From Limnephilus marmoratus (taxonomy: Eukaryota > Arthropoda > Insecta > Trichoptera > Limnephilidae): a stretch of DNA of 64,000 bases. Numbering within the stretch: position 1 is the stretch's first letter; each line of letters opens with the position of its first letter. The notes beneath the pieces were generated by a model. It saw only the letters and a program-made list of their open reading frames with translations, was not told where the DNA came from and did not search any database. Positions 44,171-54,085 of this stretch are shown here, in pieces. Position numbers and translations under genes: made by a program. Where the stretch lies: the NCBI GenBank assembly GCA_917880885.1, contig OU862917.1, positions 50,576,727 to 50,640,726 on the forward strand, given 5' to 3'.

Positions 44171-44755
44171 TTAAAAAAAATCTTTTATTTTTGTCCGCAT
44201 ATTATTAAAATAGTGCGTCCGTTTTATTTTACTGAGTAGGGCATCTAGACCCATGTGACGCTGGTTCTCGACATGCGTCGAACGAATTATCTCCTTTTGT
44301 TCTTCTAATTTTATGGGTTCAATCTTAACATTTGTAAAACGTATTAATTTTAATGAGTTCTTATCAATATTTTTTCTATAACATTCGCTTAAACACTCAT
44401 ATAATCTATCGTTATTTATAATTACTGCATATTTATCTTTATCTAAACATGTTTTAATCAATTTTAAAAATATTGCTTCTGCATTTTCTAAAGGGATACA
44501 CCATACAAGGTCCGTACCTTTTTCCTTAGCTCTCAAACTATGCTTCTCAATATCGCTTAGTTCAATAAAAATCCTATTCATACGCGGGGGTGGGTGTTCG
44601 TTACGAATTGGGATTCCACCCTCGTGGTCATCCACATTGCTATGCACGGTGTCAGCGACACTCTGGGCACCCGAGGTGGCTTCTACTCGTAATGAATCAT
44701 GCTCCTCACCGTCCTCACTATAATGAATCTCTATTTTTCTCCAATAACTCATCAA
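44171..44755 (-). pseudogene. pol remnant: post-protease linker joined to integrase zinc-finger start
   Basis: The frame begins in the linker after the protease. It then carries a segment that in gypsy-group pol lies between RNase H and integrase, and ends in the integrase H2C2-like start: STHVENQRHMGLDALLSKIK followed by THYFNNMRTKIKDFF. No reverse transcriptase YxDD, no RNase H and no integrase D,D35E core occur anywhere in the element, so two deletions (or one complex event) removed them. The frame overlaps the protease frame by about 38 nt in another phase, so a frameshift lies here. Confidence 0.65.
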
Positions 44756-45100
44756 GTTTACTCATATCCATTACATGGAACAACTGAACTTGTCTGGTTG
44801 GAGTTTTTAAAATATTATTACAGTTATTTAAAATTAATGTTGCATTCATTAATTTCAACATATCTATCCCCATTAACACATCGTATTTGTGGGAAAGGTC
44901 AAAAATATAAAAACGCATATCAGCATTATTATTGCCGAATACTCGTTTCCAAAATGGAGTCACGACGACACCTCTGTGGGTGGTCGTAGAGTGTGCTGTT
45001 TGTACAGTGAACTCTTCATTTATATATCTACAGTCACGAAACAATTTATTATATACATTTTTATTCATGAATGATTTGGAGCTTCCCGTATCAATCAGAA
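44718..45100 (-). pseudogene. retroelement aspartic protease domain
   Basis: DTGSSKSF, the aspartic protease active-site motif, is encoded on the minus strand at about 45069-45092. It is followed by FRDCRYINEEF, the flap region, and by DVLMGIDMLKLMNATL, the conserved second part (LLG.D.L). The enzyme cuts the Gag-Pol precursor in retroelement particles. Pro is followed by a frame change into the remnant pol frame, so a full Pol is not made. Order and orientation with gag upstream are as in errantiviruses. Confidence 0.75.
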
Positions 45101-45161
45101 TTTTTTATATTTAATGGCGCTACTACATATGGTAGGCCATTGTTAATATGATTCAGGTGGA

Positions 45162-46147
45162 CTAGGTTTCTCGGGGAGATTCTTGGTCTTCCCAAAAATC
45201 CGGCCGTTCCTGATCATTCCCGTCGGTATAAAATAGCTCCTGTGCCGTACGTCCATTGCCGAGGTCGATGACCGGGCCTTTAGGAGGTCGGGGCATTGGG
45301 GCCGTTCTCATACTGACATCACCGGAACGCGCATGATGCGTATTAAAATTATTATTATTATTTCCTTGCCATGGGCGGTTTTGTCCATACTTATGCATTT
45401 GATTATTATTATTCCACGGTTTATTATTAAAATTATGGTGATTATGATTATTTTGGTTAAAGTTACTATGAGGCTTGAACGAATTTTGCGTTTGCGGCGG
45501 TAAAAAGTTAGGACGAGTAAAGGGTTTATTTAATTGGTTTTGTCCTGGCCGCATGAAATTAGATGGTCCCGCTTGTGGAAACACAAGATTTTGCTTAGAC
45601 CGCTGGTGAAGCTCACCGTGAGCCTCCAGCATTCTTATTTCTGTGCACAGGGCATCGTAATTTTTTGTTAAGTTTGCACATTTAATGTGCGTTGGCATGA
45701 GGTTTAATAACGTATTTCTGGCCGTATTTTTGTATGGTTCCATCAATATGTGGGCACTAGGTCCTCCATATTGATCAGAAATTTTGATTTTAATTGAAAA
45801 TAGAATCTGATTGATTTCATGAATCGTTGAGGAGAAATCCCTTTGACCGCGGTTGAAGTTGATTAACTCCGTCTGTAATAACGTAACAGACTTATTGTCC
45901 CCACATTCATTTTTAGCGTCTCTAATATAGTTTCAATGTTATTATCATGATCGCACATGAGAATTACGTGAAGTGCTTTGCCACGTAATCTTGAGATTAT
46001 TTTCTCAACATTACTAGGTGTATTGCCGTTTCTAGTAATGAACCCCCTGGCTGATTTTATGAATAAGTTGATGTCTTGGGGAGAGCCACTATACTCCAAT
46101 ATCGACTCTGCGTATTGGGGAGCGGGTCTCTCATTTGGCTGTGCCAT
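45162..46147 (-). pseudogene. gag: gag, frameshifted
   Basis: It begins at an ATG at 46147 (MAQPNERPAPQYAESILEYS) 290 nt after the LTR. The first part contains GSPQDINLFIKSARGFITRN and NVEKIISRLRGKALHVIL, a capsid-like helical region as in errantivirus Gag. A single-base frameshift near 45920 puts the rest in another frame, which stays open to 45162. The C-terminal part is rich in Asn, Gln and His (NNNQMHKYGQNRPWQGNNNN) and has no CCHC zinc knuckle, as is usual for this group. Gag forms the particle shell; this copy would make only the first part. Confidence 0.8.
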
Positions 46148-46415
46148 TTTTCAAAAAGGTAAAAAAAATAGAAATATACGAAATGACTTTAAAAAAAAAA
46201 ATAGTTTTCTCTCTAACCTTTTGGATAAGGTAGGGAAGGGATCTATCGTACGTATGGGATAGACGATCAATTGAAAAATGTACTCACAGAAGTATTGATG
46301 CGACGATCTTCATTGCCAAGTTAACAAATTTTTTGGTGTGTGGTCCTTTCGCGTTGAGATATTAAAATATCTAGGGAGTCCTAGTTTTGGCCAATTTTCA
46401 GACTTCCTCGAATTG

Positions 46416-46434
46416 ACCCACGTGCTGGGCGCCA
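46416..46434 (-). other. primer-binding site, tRNA-Lys-like
   Basis: On the minus strand, TGGCGCCCAGCACGTGGG begins with the last T of the LTR. TGGCGCCCA matches the complement of a tRNA-Lys 3' end, the primer of gypsy-type elements. The following bases match less well, so the exact tRNA is uncertain. Confidence 0.7.
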
Positions 46435-47042
46435 GTTAACTTTTGATGTCCGTGTGGTGTTAAAAAAATATACTTGTGGATAAATTATCCTTTATTGTTT
46501 AATTACACAATACAACTTAAAATAAGTACAATTTCAAAGGGAACTATTATGTGAGCAATACGACAAGCAAGTGCTTGGATTCAATGCACAAAATAGATTA
46601 ACTAATAGAAGTAAGAGTCGGGGTTTATATAGTCCCGGCTGGTGTGGTGGAGGGGGCGTCGTCTTCCTATTTTCGGTGCTGCATGTCAAGGGGTCAATAT
46701 GTCATCCTGATAATGGGGTTGTTGTCCCGATGCACGTGGATACGTGGGGTTTCGTAATCCAGTCTTTTATTTTGGGACTGTTCGGCGTGAGGGCTGCGTG
46801 TTGTTTTAAGTACATCCAAATGTTCGTTGGTTTGTCTATTAATTGTCTTCTTCGAGTTGGTATGTCGATTAAGGGATAGTGATTAGAGTATATCATCCCG
46901 GTAATGGTCCTCGGCTGGATGCAGCTGTTATCAATAAACATGTAGGGTTTATTAGTTTATTTTTAGGCAAGATGAAGTGCCGGTTGCAATGGGCGTACTG
47001 CGATGTCTTCTTGTAGGTGGGGGTCGTTTAGGGTGGTTAACT
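46434..47042 (-). repeat. 5' LTR
   Basis: 609 bp, one base different from 42143-42751. TATATAAA at about 46624-46631 on the minus strand is the likely promoter TATA box. It ends in GTTAACT next to the primer-binding site. Confidence 0.92.
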
Positions 47043-47046
47043 CGAG
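47043..47046. repeat. 4-bp target duplication CGAG, right side
   Basis: Exact partner of 42139-42142. The target site joins the MADF-side sequence to GTGAGAAAAATGAGAG inside the inverted-repeat unit. Confidence 0.85.
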
Positions 47047-47077
47047 TGAGAAAAATGAGAGTGTGAATAAGTGCTTG

Positions 47078-47095
47078 TTCTCGCCGTGAGTCTGG
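47078..47095. repeat. right inverted repeat of the MADF-carrying unit
   Basis: Reverse complement of 41467-41484 with one mismatch. Without the errantivirus the enclosed unit would be about 725 bp, so it is a deleted derivative. Confidence 0.5.
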
Positions 47096-47429
47096 AATCG
47101 CCTTAACAATATCTTCTGACAAAAAAATTAACAGTAATAAAAATAAATTTTATTTACTATAACATATCTCGTCGCCGCAGTTCTATTATTTGTCCACTTT
47201 AAAATTAAAAATAAAGTATAAAAAATTATAGTTAATCACTTAACTAAGAATTATTTAAACTAATGAGAACATGAGAACTTCACCTTTACGTAAATAGCTT
47301 TACCTTAAACACCTATCATAATGTTTCATTCAAATAATGAAAGAAAACCTTCTACTCCTGGAAAATTTTCTAATGGTCTGTTGGACTAATACGAACTTGA
47401 AGACAATTCTATCTTCAATTTTCGGACCA
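47096..47429. other. no gene recognised
   Basis: AT-rich, no supported frame. Confidence 0.4.
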
Positions 47430-47650
47430 TCTAGGACCAGCTGGTGGCCAATTTCAGAGAACATCTTGTGTATGCACGTGTGTGTGCGCGAGTGCCACAA
47501 AAAGTTGATCGAATTGATTATCATTGACAACGAGTTTTTATGCCGAGTTTCAGCTCGATCGGATGTCGGGAAGTAGGTTAATTTCAACTTTCATATTTTC
47601 TCTCATTCATACATTCACGAAAACAAAATCGAAATTCAAATAGATGTACA
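47430..47650 (+). repeat. dispersed repeat, partner of 7060-7270
   Basis: CAGCTGGTGGCCAATTTCAG, GTGTGTGTGCGCGAGTG, GACAACGAG, GAGTTTCAGCTCGATCGG and CATTCATACATTCACGAAAAC match 7060-7270 in order and orientation. Divergence is moderate. Confidence 0.55.
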
Positions 47651-47898
47651 AAAATGAAACAATTCAACTTTGTATAAACCACTTACATAATGCGCAAATC
47701 CGACCGGTTTCGGAACAAACGTTCCTTCTTCAGGGAAAGCTTATACTAATTTGACAGTTTCGAACAATGTTTTATTATGGTAGGGGTGGAGCCGTTGCTA
47801 GTTAAATGCAGTTAAATGTTAGTTTTCGTTTGTTCCGAAACCGGTCGGATTTGCGCATTATATAAGTGGTTTATACAAAGTTGAATTGTTTCATTTTT
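47650..47898. mobile_element. inverted pair of Penelope-like ends with hammerhead-like core
   Basis: Bases 47650-47719 and 47829-47898 are inverted copies of about 70 nt with one or two mismatches. On the minus strand at 47704-47733, CTGAAGA, a 5-bp hairpin (GGAAC/GTTCC, GTTT loop) and GAAACCGG give the core order of a hammerhead ribozyme. The plus-strand partner keeps GTTCCGAAACCGG but lacks CTGAAGA. Ends of this kind are known from Penelope-like elements, which often insert as inverted partial copies. No reverse transcriptase is present here. Confidence 0.5.
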
Positions 47899-48009
47899 CT
47901 ATAATGGATAACCACAAAGTAATAGCTACATTCAAAAATATCAAATAGATGTATTAAAAAATAACAAAAATTATTTTAACATTGTTATCAAAGAGAGAGC
48001 ACAAACTAA

Positions 48010-48190
48010 CTAACTACCACACGGTTTCTCAGCAGGGTTATGCAGGGAGGATAGACCGTCACACAATTCTGTCTCAGCACACACTCCTTGCTTTGAGGAA
48101 AAAAATGTCATCTTTGGGGATACTATGTGGAGGGTATTTTTAGGGAAAGAGCCATTTTGTTTTTTTGGCAGCTGAAAGGTTCCCGTTAAA
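48010..48190 (-). pseudogene. LINE 3' end (LRWFGHV family) joined to short-retroposon tail
   Basis: On the minus strand, GCAAGGAGTGTGTGCTGAGA and CAGAATTGTGTGACGGTC then GAGAAACCGTGTGGTAGTTAG match the 3' end at 57060-57145. Just upstream on that strand, CCCTAAAAATACCC and ATCCCCAAAGATGACA come from the short hairpin retroposon family. The same join occurs at 57040-57060, so this copy derives from an already interrupted LINE or from the same event. Confidence 0.5.
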
Positions 48191-48479
48191 TGTCGATTCC
48201 ATATCGTTTCAACGTTTGAACAAATTGAGATCAGCAGAAGAGAACAACTATCATGTTGTTAAGTTTGTCTGCTTTTTTCAATTTTTATATACCTACAGCT
48301 AAAACGCACATAGAAAGGGCTTTTAACAAAAATAATATCAATTATTTAAAAAAAATCAAATTGGTGCTGAATGACCATTTGATCACTTTGTCACACGTGC
48401 TTTTCTGCAAAACAATTGGGCCCTTAGTAAGGTGACAATTTGAAATGTTACATTTCACCTGTCTAATGTAACATTTCAA

Positions 48480-48765
48480 ACCTGCAAACTGCAAACGCAA
48501 ATTCCGATGCAACCTCAGTTAGCAATTAAAACCAGAGCCTCTACAAAAAAAATACTAAACATACCGATAACTCATTCTTCACACGGGCAAAGAAACTTTA
48601 AGTACTACGCAACCAAACTATATAACTACATGCCCACCTCACTGAAGCAACTACTAACTACAAATATATTTACAATTCTTCACAAAAAACACATCAAAGA
48701 CTGGATCAAACAACAAGGTATTCAATTTATTCAAAACATTATAACACCTAACCAAACATAACCAA
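48480..48765 (+). pseudogene. LINE C-terminal fragment
   Basis: The frame at 48507-48761 has IKTRASTKKILNIPITHSSH, GQRNFKYYATKLYNYMPTSL and a basic end, a CR1/Jockey-group C-terminus (R...Q..F.YY..KLYN.LP). It is directly followed by A/T-rich 3' sequence and then by the next LINE. The frame at 48253-48435 upstream may be an earlier part in another phase. No catalytic core. Confidence 0.55.
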
Positions 48766-48789
48766 ACACAAATATTAAAAATAAATTAT

Positions 48790-50940
48790 TATAAAAACTT
48801 TGTTTTGAGACAAAAAATAATACCACAGTATTATTATACAAGTGGCGAGTGGTCCATAGAAAAAAATTCCTACCTATTTATACTATTACCTACAACTAAT
48901 GCATATAAAAAATTTCGTAATATTTATTCCAAACAAATTAAACAACAAAAATGCGATTATTATAAGCAAAAATTAGAAACACAACAGAATGAACCAAGAA
49001 AACTTTGGATAACACTTAAAGAATCATAAAGGGCAAACAAAAAGAAATAGTAAAGTCACTTGATTTCCCAGATGGAACTGAAGAAGAAGTAGAGAAGATA
49101 GCCACTAAATTTAACAAGCATTTTATTTCGAGCATAGATCTTATAATTCAAAGTATTCCGCAAGATCCAGAGAACCAACTAGACGAACCTATATGCACCG
49201 ATGAAGAATTTAAGTTTAAAAATATAGATTTACCGTACTTGAAGAGGGTGCTGAGTAATATGAAGTCGAAGGAATCACCAGATGGTATTACAATAAATAT
49301 AATCAAAGACTCTATAAATATTATTGGCGAATCGATGGTTCAAATTATCAATGAATCTTTGAATAGTGGAGTATTCCCCAAAACTTGGAAGACATCTGTA
49401 ATAACTTCCATCCCAAAAATTGATAACCCAAAAAAATTTGACGACTTTAGGCCGATCAATTGTTTACCCAAATATGAACAAATACTGGAATACATAGTAA
49501 AGGAGCAATTAACTGAATATATTGAGGCCAAGCAGATATTAGTTCGACAACAATCTGGTTTTAGAAATAAATGTTCTTGTGAAACTGCTATTAACTATGT
49601 AATAGATGAGTGGAAAAATTTTAGAGATAAAAAAAGTAAAATTATTGCAGTATTTCTAGACTTTAAGCGGGCATTTGAAACAATCGACAGAGATAGATTA
49701 ATAAAAAAATTAAGTAATATTGGAATTAATGGTAAAGAAAATAAGTGGTTTGTTGATTACCTATCAGAAAGAACACAAGTAACAAAATATGGGGGTATAA
49801 CATCTGAACCACATAGTACTAACAAAGGCGTTCCGCAGGGTTCTGTCTTAGGTCCATTGCTGTTCATTATATACATGAATGATATTATCAAAGTGTTAAA
49901 ACATTGTGCAATTAAACTATTTGCTGATGATACATTGTTATACATAGCCAGTAAAAATTTACAGGACGCCATTGAAAAAATGCAAATTGATTTAAATAAT
50001 GTAACGCTGTGGCTAAACCAAAACAAACTCAAATTGAATGTTACGAAAACTAAGTTTTTAATTGTGGATAACTTAGGTGGAAACGAGCAGGCAACACTAA
50101 AAATTGATAACGAAAGCATAGAAAGGGTTAGCAATATTAAATATCTGGGTGTGATATTGGATGATAAATTAAAATTCGACGAACACTTAGAATACATAAC
50201 AAAAAAAATTGCTAAAAAAGTTGAATTCCTAAAAAGGATCAGAAATAACTTGGATCTCAAGACAACGCGCCTTGTCTACAATTCTATTGTAACTCCGCAT
50301 TTAAATTATTGTTCTAGTGTATTATTCCTATGTAACGAAGCCCAAAATAATAAACTACAGGTTATACAAAATAGGGGGATGAGGATGATTTTAAAATGCA
50401 ACATTTTTACAAGAGTTAAAATTATGTTACAAAATTTAAATATGATGACAACCAAACACCATATAATATATAATACATTAACAATGATTTATAAACTTAA
50501 AAATAATATGCTCCCAAATTATCTGAAGAGTACTATTATGTTTCAAGAAAATGTTCACAATTATCCTACGAGAAGACGCGGAGACTTTAGGCTTCCCAAA
50601 ACTAAACTTTCGTGCACACAAAATAGCGCATTTTATAAAGGGCAAAAACTCTATAACAGTCTGCCAAATGCCGTAAAGGAAGCCTCAAGTCTCAGCAATT
50701 TTCGTAGGATGTGTGCATTATATGTAAAAAATATTTTTTGATTACTCACCAATGTTATTCTCAGGTCTTGTTCTTTTATAATGTATTTTGTATAGTTATC
50801 TTTTTTATTTAGTATTCTTTTTTTTAAATGTAGTTGTGAATATTCCTGTACCTACTTCGTAAATTGTATTTTTTATATTTTCCTACTAGATGTATGAAAA
50901 TATTTACATACATCTAAATAAAAAATTCAAAAACAAAAAC
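48790..50940 (+). pseudogene. LINE reverse transcriptase, best-preserved copy in the window
   Basis: A 5'-truncated CR1/Jockey-group LINE with no endonuclease domain. A linker frame (48805-49029, ending LWITLKES) is followed after a frameshift near 49025 by an open frame of at least 500 codons to 50741. Counting from 49239, block A is VFLDFKRAFETID (138-150, first catalytic Asp), block B is GVPQGSVLGPLLFIIYMNDI (197-216), block C is LFADDTLLY (227-235, catalytic FADD), and block E is NIKYLGVILDDKL (299-311). Thumb and C-terminus follow, ending YPTRRRGDF, then YKGQKLYNSLP. The frame is open in phase well upstream of 49239, so that start (TTG) is not the real one. The 3' region ends in AATAAAAAATTCAAAAACAA near 50940. 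It copies LINE RNA at nicked DNA in the nucleus; without endonuclease it is probably dead. Confidence 0.88.
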
Positions 50941-51039
50941 AAACAAAAAACAACTACTATTTATCCTAAACATAAACTAGATGCTATGAATAACTGTATA
51001 TGTAGATCCTAACTGCAACTAATCTTTAATTTATGTATT

Positions 51040-51325
51040 CGATACTGCCGCCATGGGTCGACCCACTGTGTCCTTCTTGACAATATCAAGGAGGATAATG
51101 TGTTTCTACTTATGTTGACAGCATAGCATTTACTCCCAAACATGGGAACACCTCAGCACAGGTTCGCCTTGTGAGGTGTTCACAAAATACTACTAGGTAC
51201 TTACATACATACAGTTACGGATGATTAACATTTTTTTAATCTTATTACTAAACTTAATATCTATGTAAACTGATGTAATAATCTAATAAGAATAGAAATA
51301 AAAAAATAATAATAATAAAAAAAAA
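51040..51325 (+). mobile_element. retroposon 3' end with GAGGTG hairpin and A-rich tail
   Basis: GGAACACCTCAGCACAGG with CCTTGTGAGGTGTTCACAAA form the family hairpin. The copy ends AGAATAGAAATAAAAAAAT near 51308. Same family as 15775-16000 and 27530-27795. Confidence 0.55.
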
Positions 51326-51654
51326 TGCATTGACCGTTGCATAGCGCATAGCCGATTACAATTATTAGCAATTTGTAATTTCGATCAACAAACCCAATTA
51401 GTCTGAATAGATATAATAGTTATGAATAAGAACAAAGGTGATTTGATTACTAATTAGATAACAAACAAATGTGAAACGAGTCCATAGAAAATAAACATGG
51501 AAACTAGTTTGTAAAGGAATGATAGAAGGGTTTTATTTATTTGCAAACATTTTATGCGATTGATAATAATTATTCAGCTATCTAATCAGATCTAAAATTA
51601 AATCACACATTCACAATTTACACCGAACTTGTCAATAATGTGATATCACACATT
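51326..51654. other. no gene recognised
   Basis: AT-rich, nothing recognisable. Confidence 0.4.
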
Positions 51655-51995
51655 TAAATCTGTGAACATTTTACGGCCCGCGGCCGATAATTCAAATTTC
51701 GTCGTCGGAAGATGGTCTTGCGATCGTACTCTTGCAACTGTACAAGACTGTTCAGTTGAAAAAGATTTCTTATTCTATGTGCCAGCATTTTTAACTAATA
51801 ACTCAATATCGATTTTATTTCATTCGAATTAGCTTGAATAACCTACAAACATTCAAGTTAGCAAACTGAAGTATTTTCGTCACAAAACACGTGCGCGGAT
51901 ATTTCTTATAGATTTTACATGAACTAAAATTAAAATTCTGAGAGGTAGCTTTCCTAGATAATGTATTGGTTTATTTTACAATTTATATGATTTGA
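51655..51995 (+). mobile_element. old TTAA-family element, 5' part (3' part at 55916-56125)
   Basis: CAAATTTCGTCGTCGGAAG, GCGATCGTACTC, TAACTCAATATCGATTTTATTTC, CAAAACACGTGCGCG and CCTAGATAATGTATTGG match, with many substitutions, the first half of 10466-11181 in order. The second half continues at 55916. About 3.9 kb of later insertions separate them. Confidence 0.6.
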
Positions 51996-52100
51996 TTGTG
52001 TGTTGTTTATATGATTTATTATTGACTTGCTGGTACGCGGCATGCGTTGCAATACCACTCAAAGAAATCTGCAATGCCATTCAAAGAAATAATAATAATA

Positions 52101-53716
52101 GGGCGATTCCGCTATAGACGATTCTCGACAGTAATTTTTAAATCGCAGTATTTGTTACTTTTTTGATATCAGTTCAAAGAAGAAGGTCAATATTTAATAA
52201 TAATAAAAAAATAATTGATTTTACTTCATGTTGAAATTTTTGGCGCGCTTGGAAACATTATCATTCGAAGAATCGGTATATAAACTGTAAAATCACACCG
52301 TGCAACACTGGCGCGAAACAGCTGTTACCGATGGTTTGAAGTTATATTTTACTGCTAAACGTGTAGTGACAATATTAATTTATTCTTATGTGCCGAAAGA
52401 TGTAAGTACTTGTTGTTATTTTTTAAGCATCGTTGACTACAAGAAGTCACTCTTTGCTTGTTGCACCCGCGATACAAAAGATATAAAAGTTTGTGTTTTT
52501 CACAGAAATAAAGTGCCAAAGTTTTGAAACTTTGTAAAAGTAAGAAGAAATTAAAGGCAAACTTTTTTATGAGTATAATGTTAGCTGAATTGAAATAAAC
52601 GTTGACTCAAATCGGTTGCACCCGCGATTGTGTTGTTAGAATCGCGGGTGCAACTCTTTGACAACTACCCTTATTGTGTGATTTATCATATATTTTATTG
52701 TTTTTTATGCCTTCAATAATAATATATGCTGTGTATTACTAGTGATTTATATTTAATAGGTGTGTTTATATTATTTTCAGCTTTTTTTATAGAAATTCTA
52801 TGATTTGGCAGGCAGTCTCTCTGAAAAATCTTCTTTTTATTAAAAAAAAAAAGCAGTTAAAAAAAAGATGGTCACGTTGGATGATAAATAGGAAGGGCTG
52901 AAAAATAAATCAGGCATTCAATCAAAACATTTCTTTCAATCTGAAGACGGCGATACCATTTCCGTGGCGCGAACCTCAGTGTCTCGTCTCCAATTCACAT
53001 TGGTTTTGAAATCTCCGAAAACCACAACTGAAACAGAAAGTGATTGGGATGATAACAATCTGGAATCTCTTACAAATTACAAAATATAAAAAGAAATTCT
53101 AGAAAATAAGAAAAAAACAAATTTTTGTTTTTGAAAAGGATTGATGGATGTAATATGTTCATAGAATTTTCGGCAAATTTGGACGTAACCGAAAAGAAAT
53201 AATTCACATAAATGACAAAGAAGTGTACTGATTAGTAATACGCATTGTTGGATTTGTTATTTCGGTCCTCTATCAGGGTTTATTGAAGTTTATATACACT
53301 TAAACTAGACGAGTTGCACCCGCGATAATTTGATGTTGCACCCGCGATTGTTTAAAAAGCTAATAATTCATTGGTTGTTTTTGTTTTCTATATATTTGTT
53401 TATTTTTTAGTAGATTAGTTTAACGCCTTACGAAATATCAAGGCATAACATAATAGATGTATCACAATTAACAGACTTTTGTGTTTTTGTCTTATGATCT
53501 GGAAAGGGTGGGCCAAATTGGTTGCACCCGCGATCGCACTTTGAACCTCCCTCCTGACTATTTTAATATTTCAATTAAATTCTTATAAACCAATAAAAAG
53601 TAAACGTGTTAAAATGTAGCTCTTCCAATAATAATTTCATTAAAAATGTTTTTTGTTTTATTATTAGGAAGCTTTATATGCGTCTAAATGTTGCACCCGC
53701 GATACTGGAATCACCC
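52101..53716. mobile_element. 1616-bp DNA transposon-like element with seven GTTGCACCCGCGAT repeats
   Basis: The ends are imperfect inverted repeats: GGGCGATTCCGCTATAG at 52101 against GGGTGATTCCAGTATCG read from 53716. AATAATAATA directly flanks both sides (52091-52100, 53717-53726), a possible target duplication, though low in complexity. The 14-mer GTTGCACCCGCGAT occurs exactly at 52460, 52615, 53313, 53335, 53521 and 53690 (+) and 52641-52654 (-). The pair at 52615-52654 forms a 15-bp hairpin. Two short frames (52300-52527; about 52895-53087 with IQSKHFFQSEDGDTISVAR) may be remnants of a protein I do not recognise. The repeats may be transposase-binding sites. Superfamily unknown. Confidence 0.65.
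52300..52527 (+). pseudogene. unrecognised short frame inside the repeat-bearing element
   Basis: A 75-codon frame (TDGLKLYFTAKRVVTILIYS; cysteine-containing SLFACCTRDTK) overlaps the first 14-mer repeat, which it translates as CCTRD. I recognise no family, and the start is not an ATG. It may be an exon remnant of the element's own protein or chance. Confidence 0.2.
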
Positions 53717-53889
53717 AATAATAATAAAATATGTTTTTATTAATTTCTTACACATTACAAATTTAGTTTTAATACATATAAGAAATTACGTTATACATAT
53801 AAATAGTATACAAAAAAAAAATTACAAATATTTATACATAAAAAAGAAACATCAAGAAATAAATCAAATTCAAAAAAAATTTCAAAAAA

Positions 53890-54085
53890 ATTTCAGGCAG
53901 TGGTGAAAGATCTCGTCAATGTGGAGAGACTCTTTCAAGAATCAAAAGAATTTCACTTTTGAACCTCTCCTCACTGACGCCAAACATATCAATCTCGGAG
54001 GAGATTTGGTTCAGGAGCAATATACTCCTTCCTACCGGGAGAACCATTGGCAGGTTAGTTCTACAGGCAGGAAGATAAAAAGATA
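53890..54085 (-). pseudogene. LINE C-terminal fragment
   Basis: On the minus strand, YLPACRTNLPMVLPVGRSIL then LLNQISSEIDMFGVSEERFK and a short end match the C-terminus of LINE proteins (R....NSP..R......N......D.F..S...F). Only about 55 residues are seen. It lies between the repeat-bearing element and the pyrimidine-rich core of the Helitron-like element. Confidence 0.5.

Larger units (their letters stand above)
42143..47042 (-). mobile_element. errantivirus-like (gypsy-group) LTR retroelement, internally deleted
   Basis: A 4900-bp element on the minus strand: 5' LTR (46434-47042), primer-binding site, gag, protease, remnant pol, env, polypurine tract, 3' LTR (42143-42751). LTRs of 609 bp begin AGTTAAC and end GTTAACT, as in Drosophila gypsy-type elements, and differ at a single base (42630 against 46921). 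The internal part is only 3.68 kb, because reverse transcriptase, RNase H and the integrase core are missing. gag carries a frameshift. The flanking 4-bp duplication is intact. The copy cannot encode its own replication enzymes, but the near-identical LTRs show recent insertion. Confidence 0.92.
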
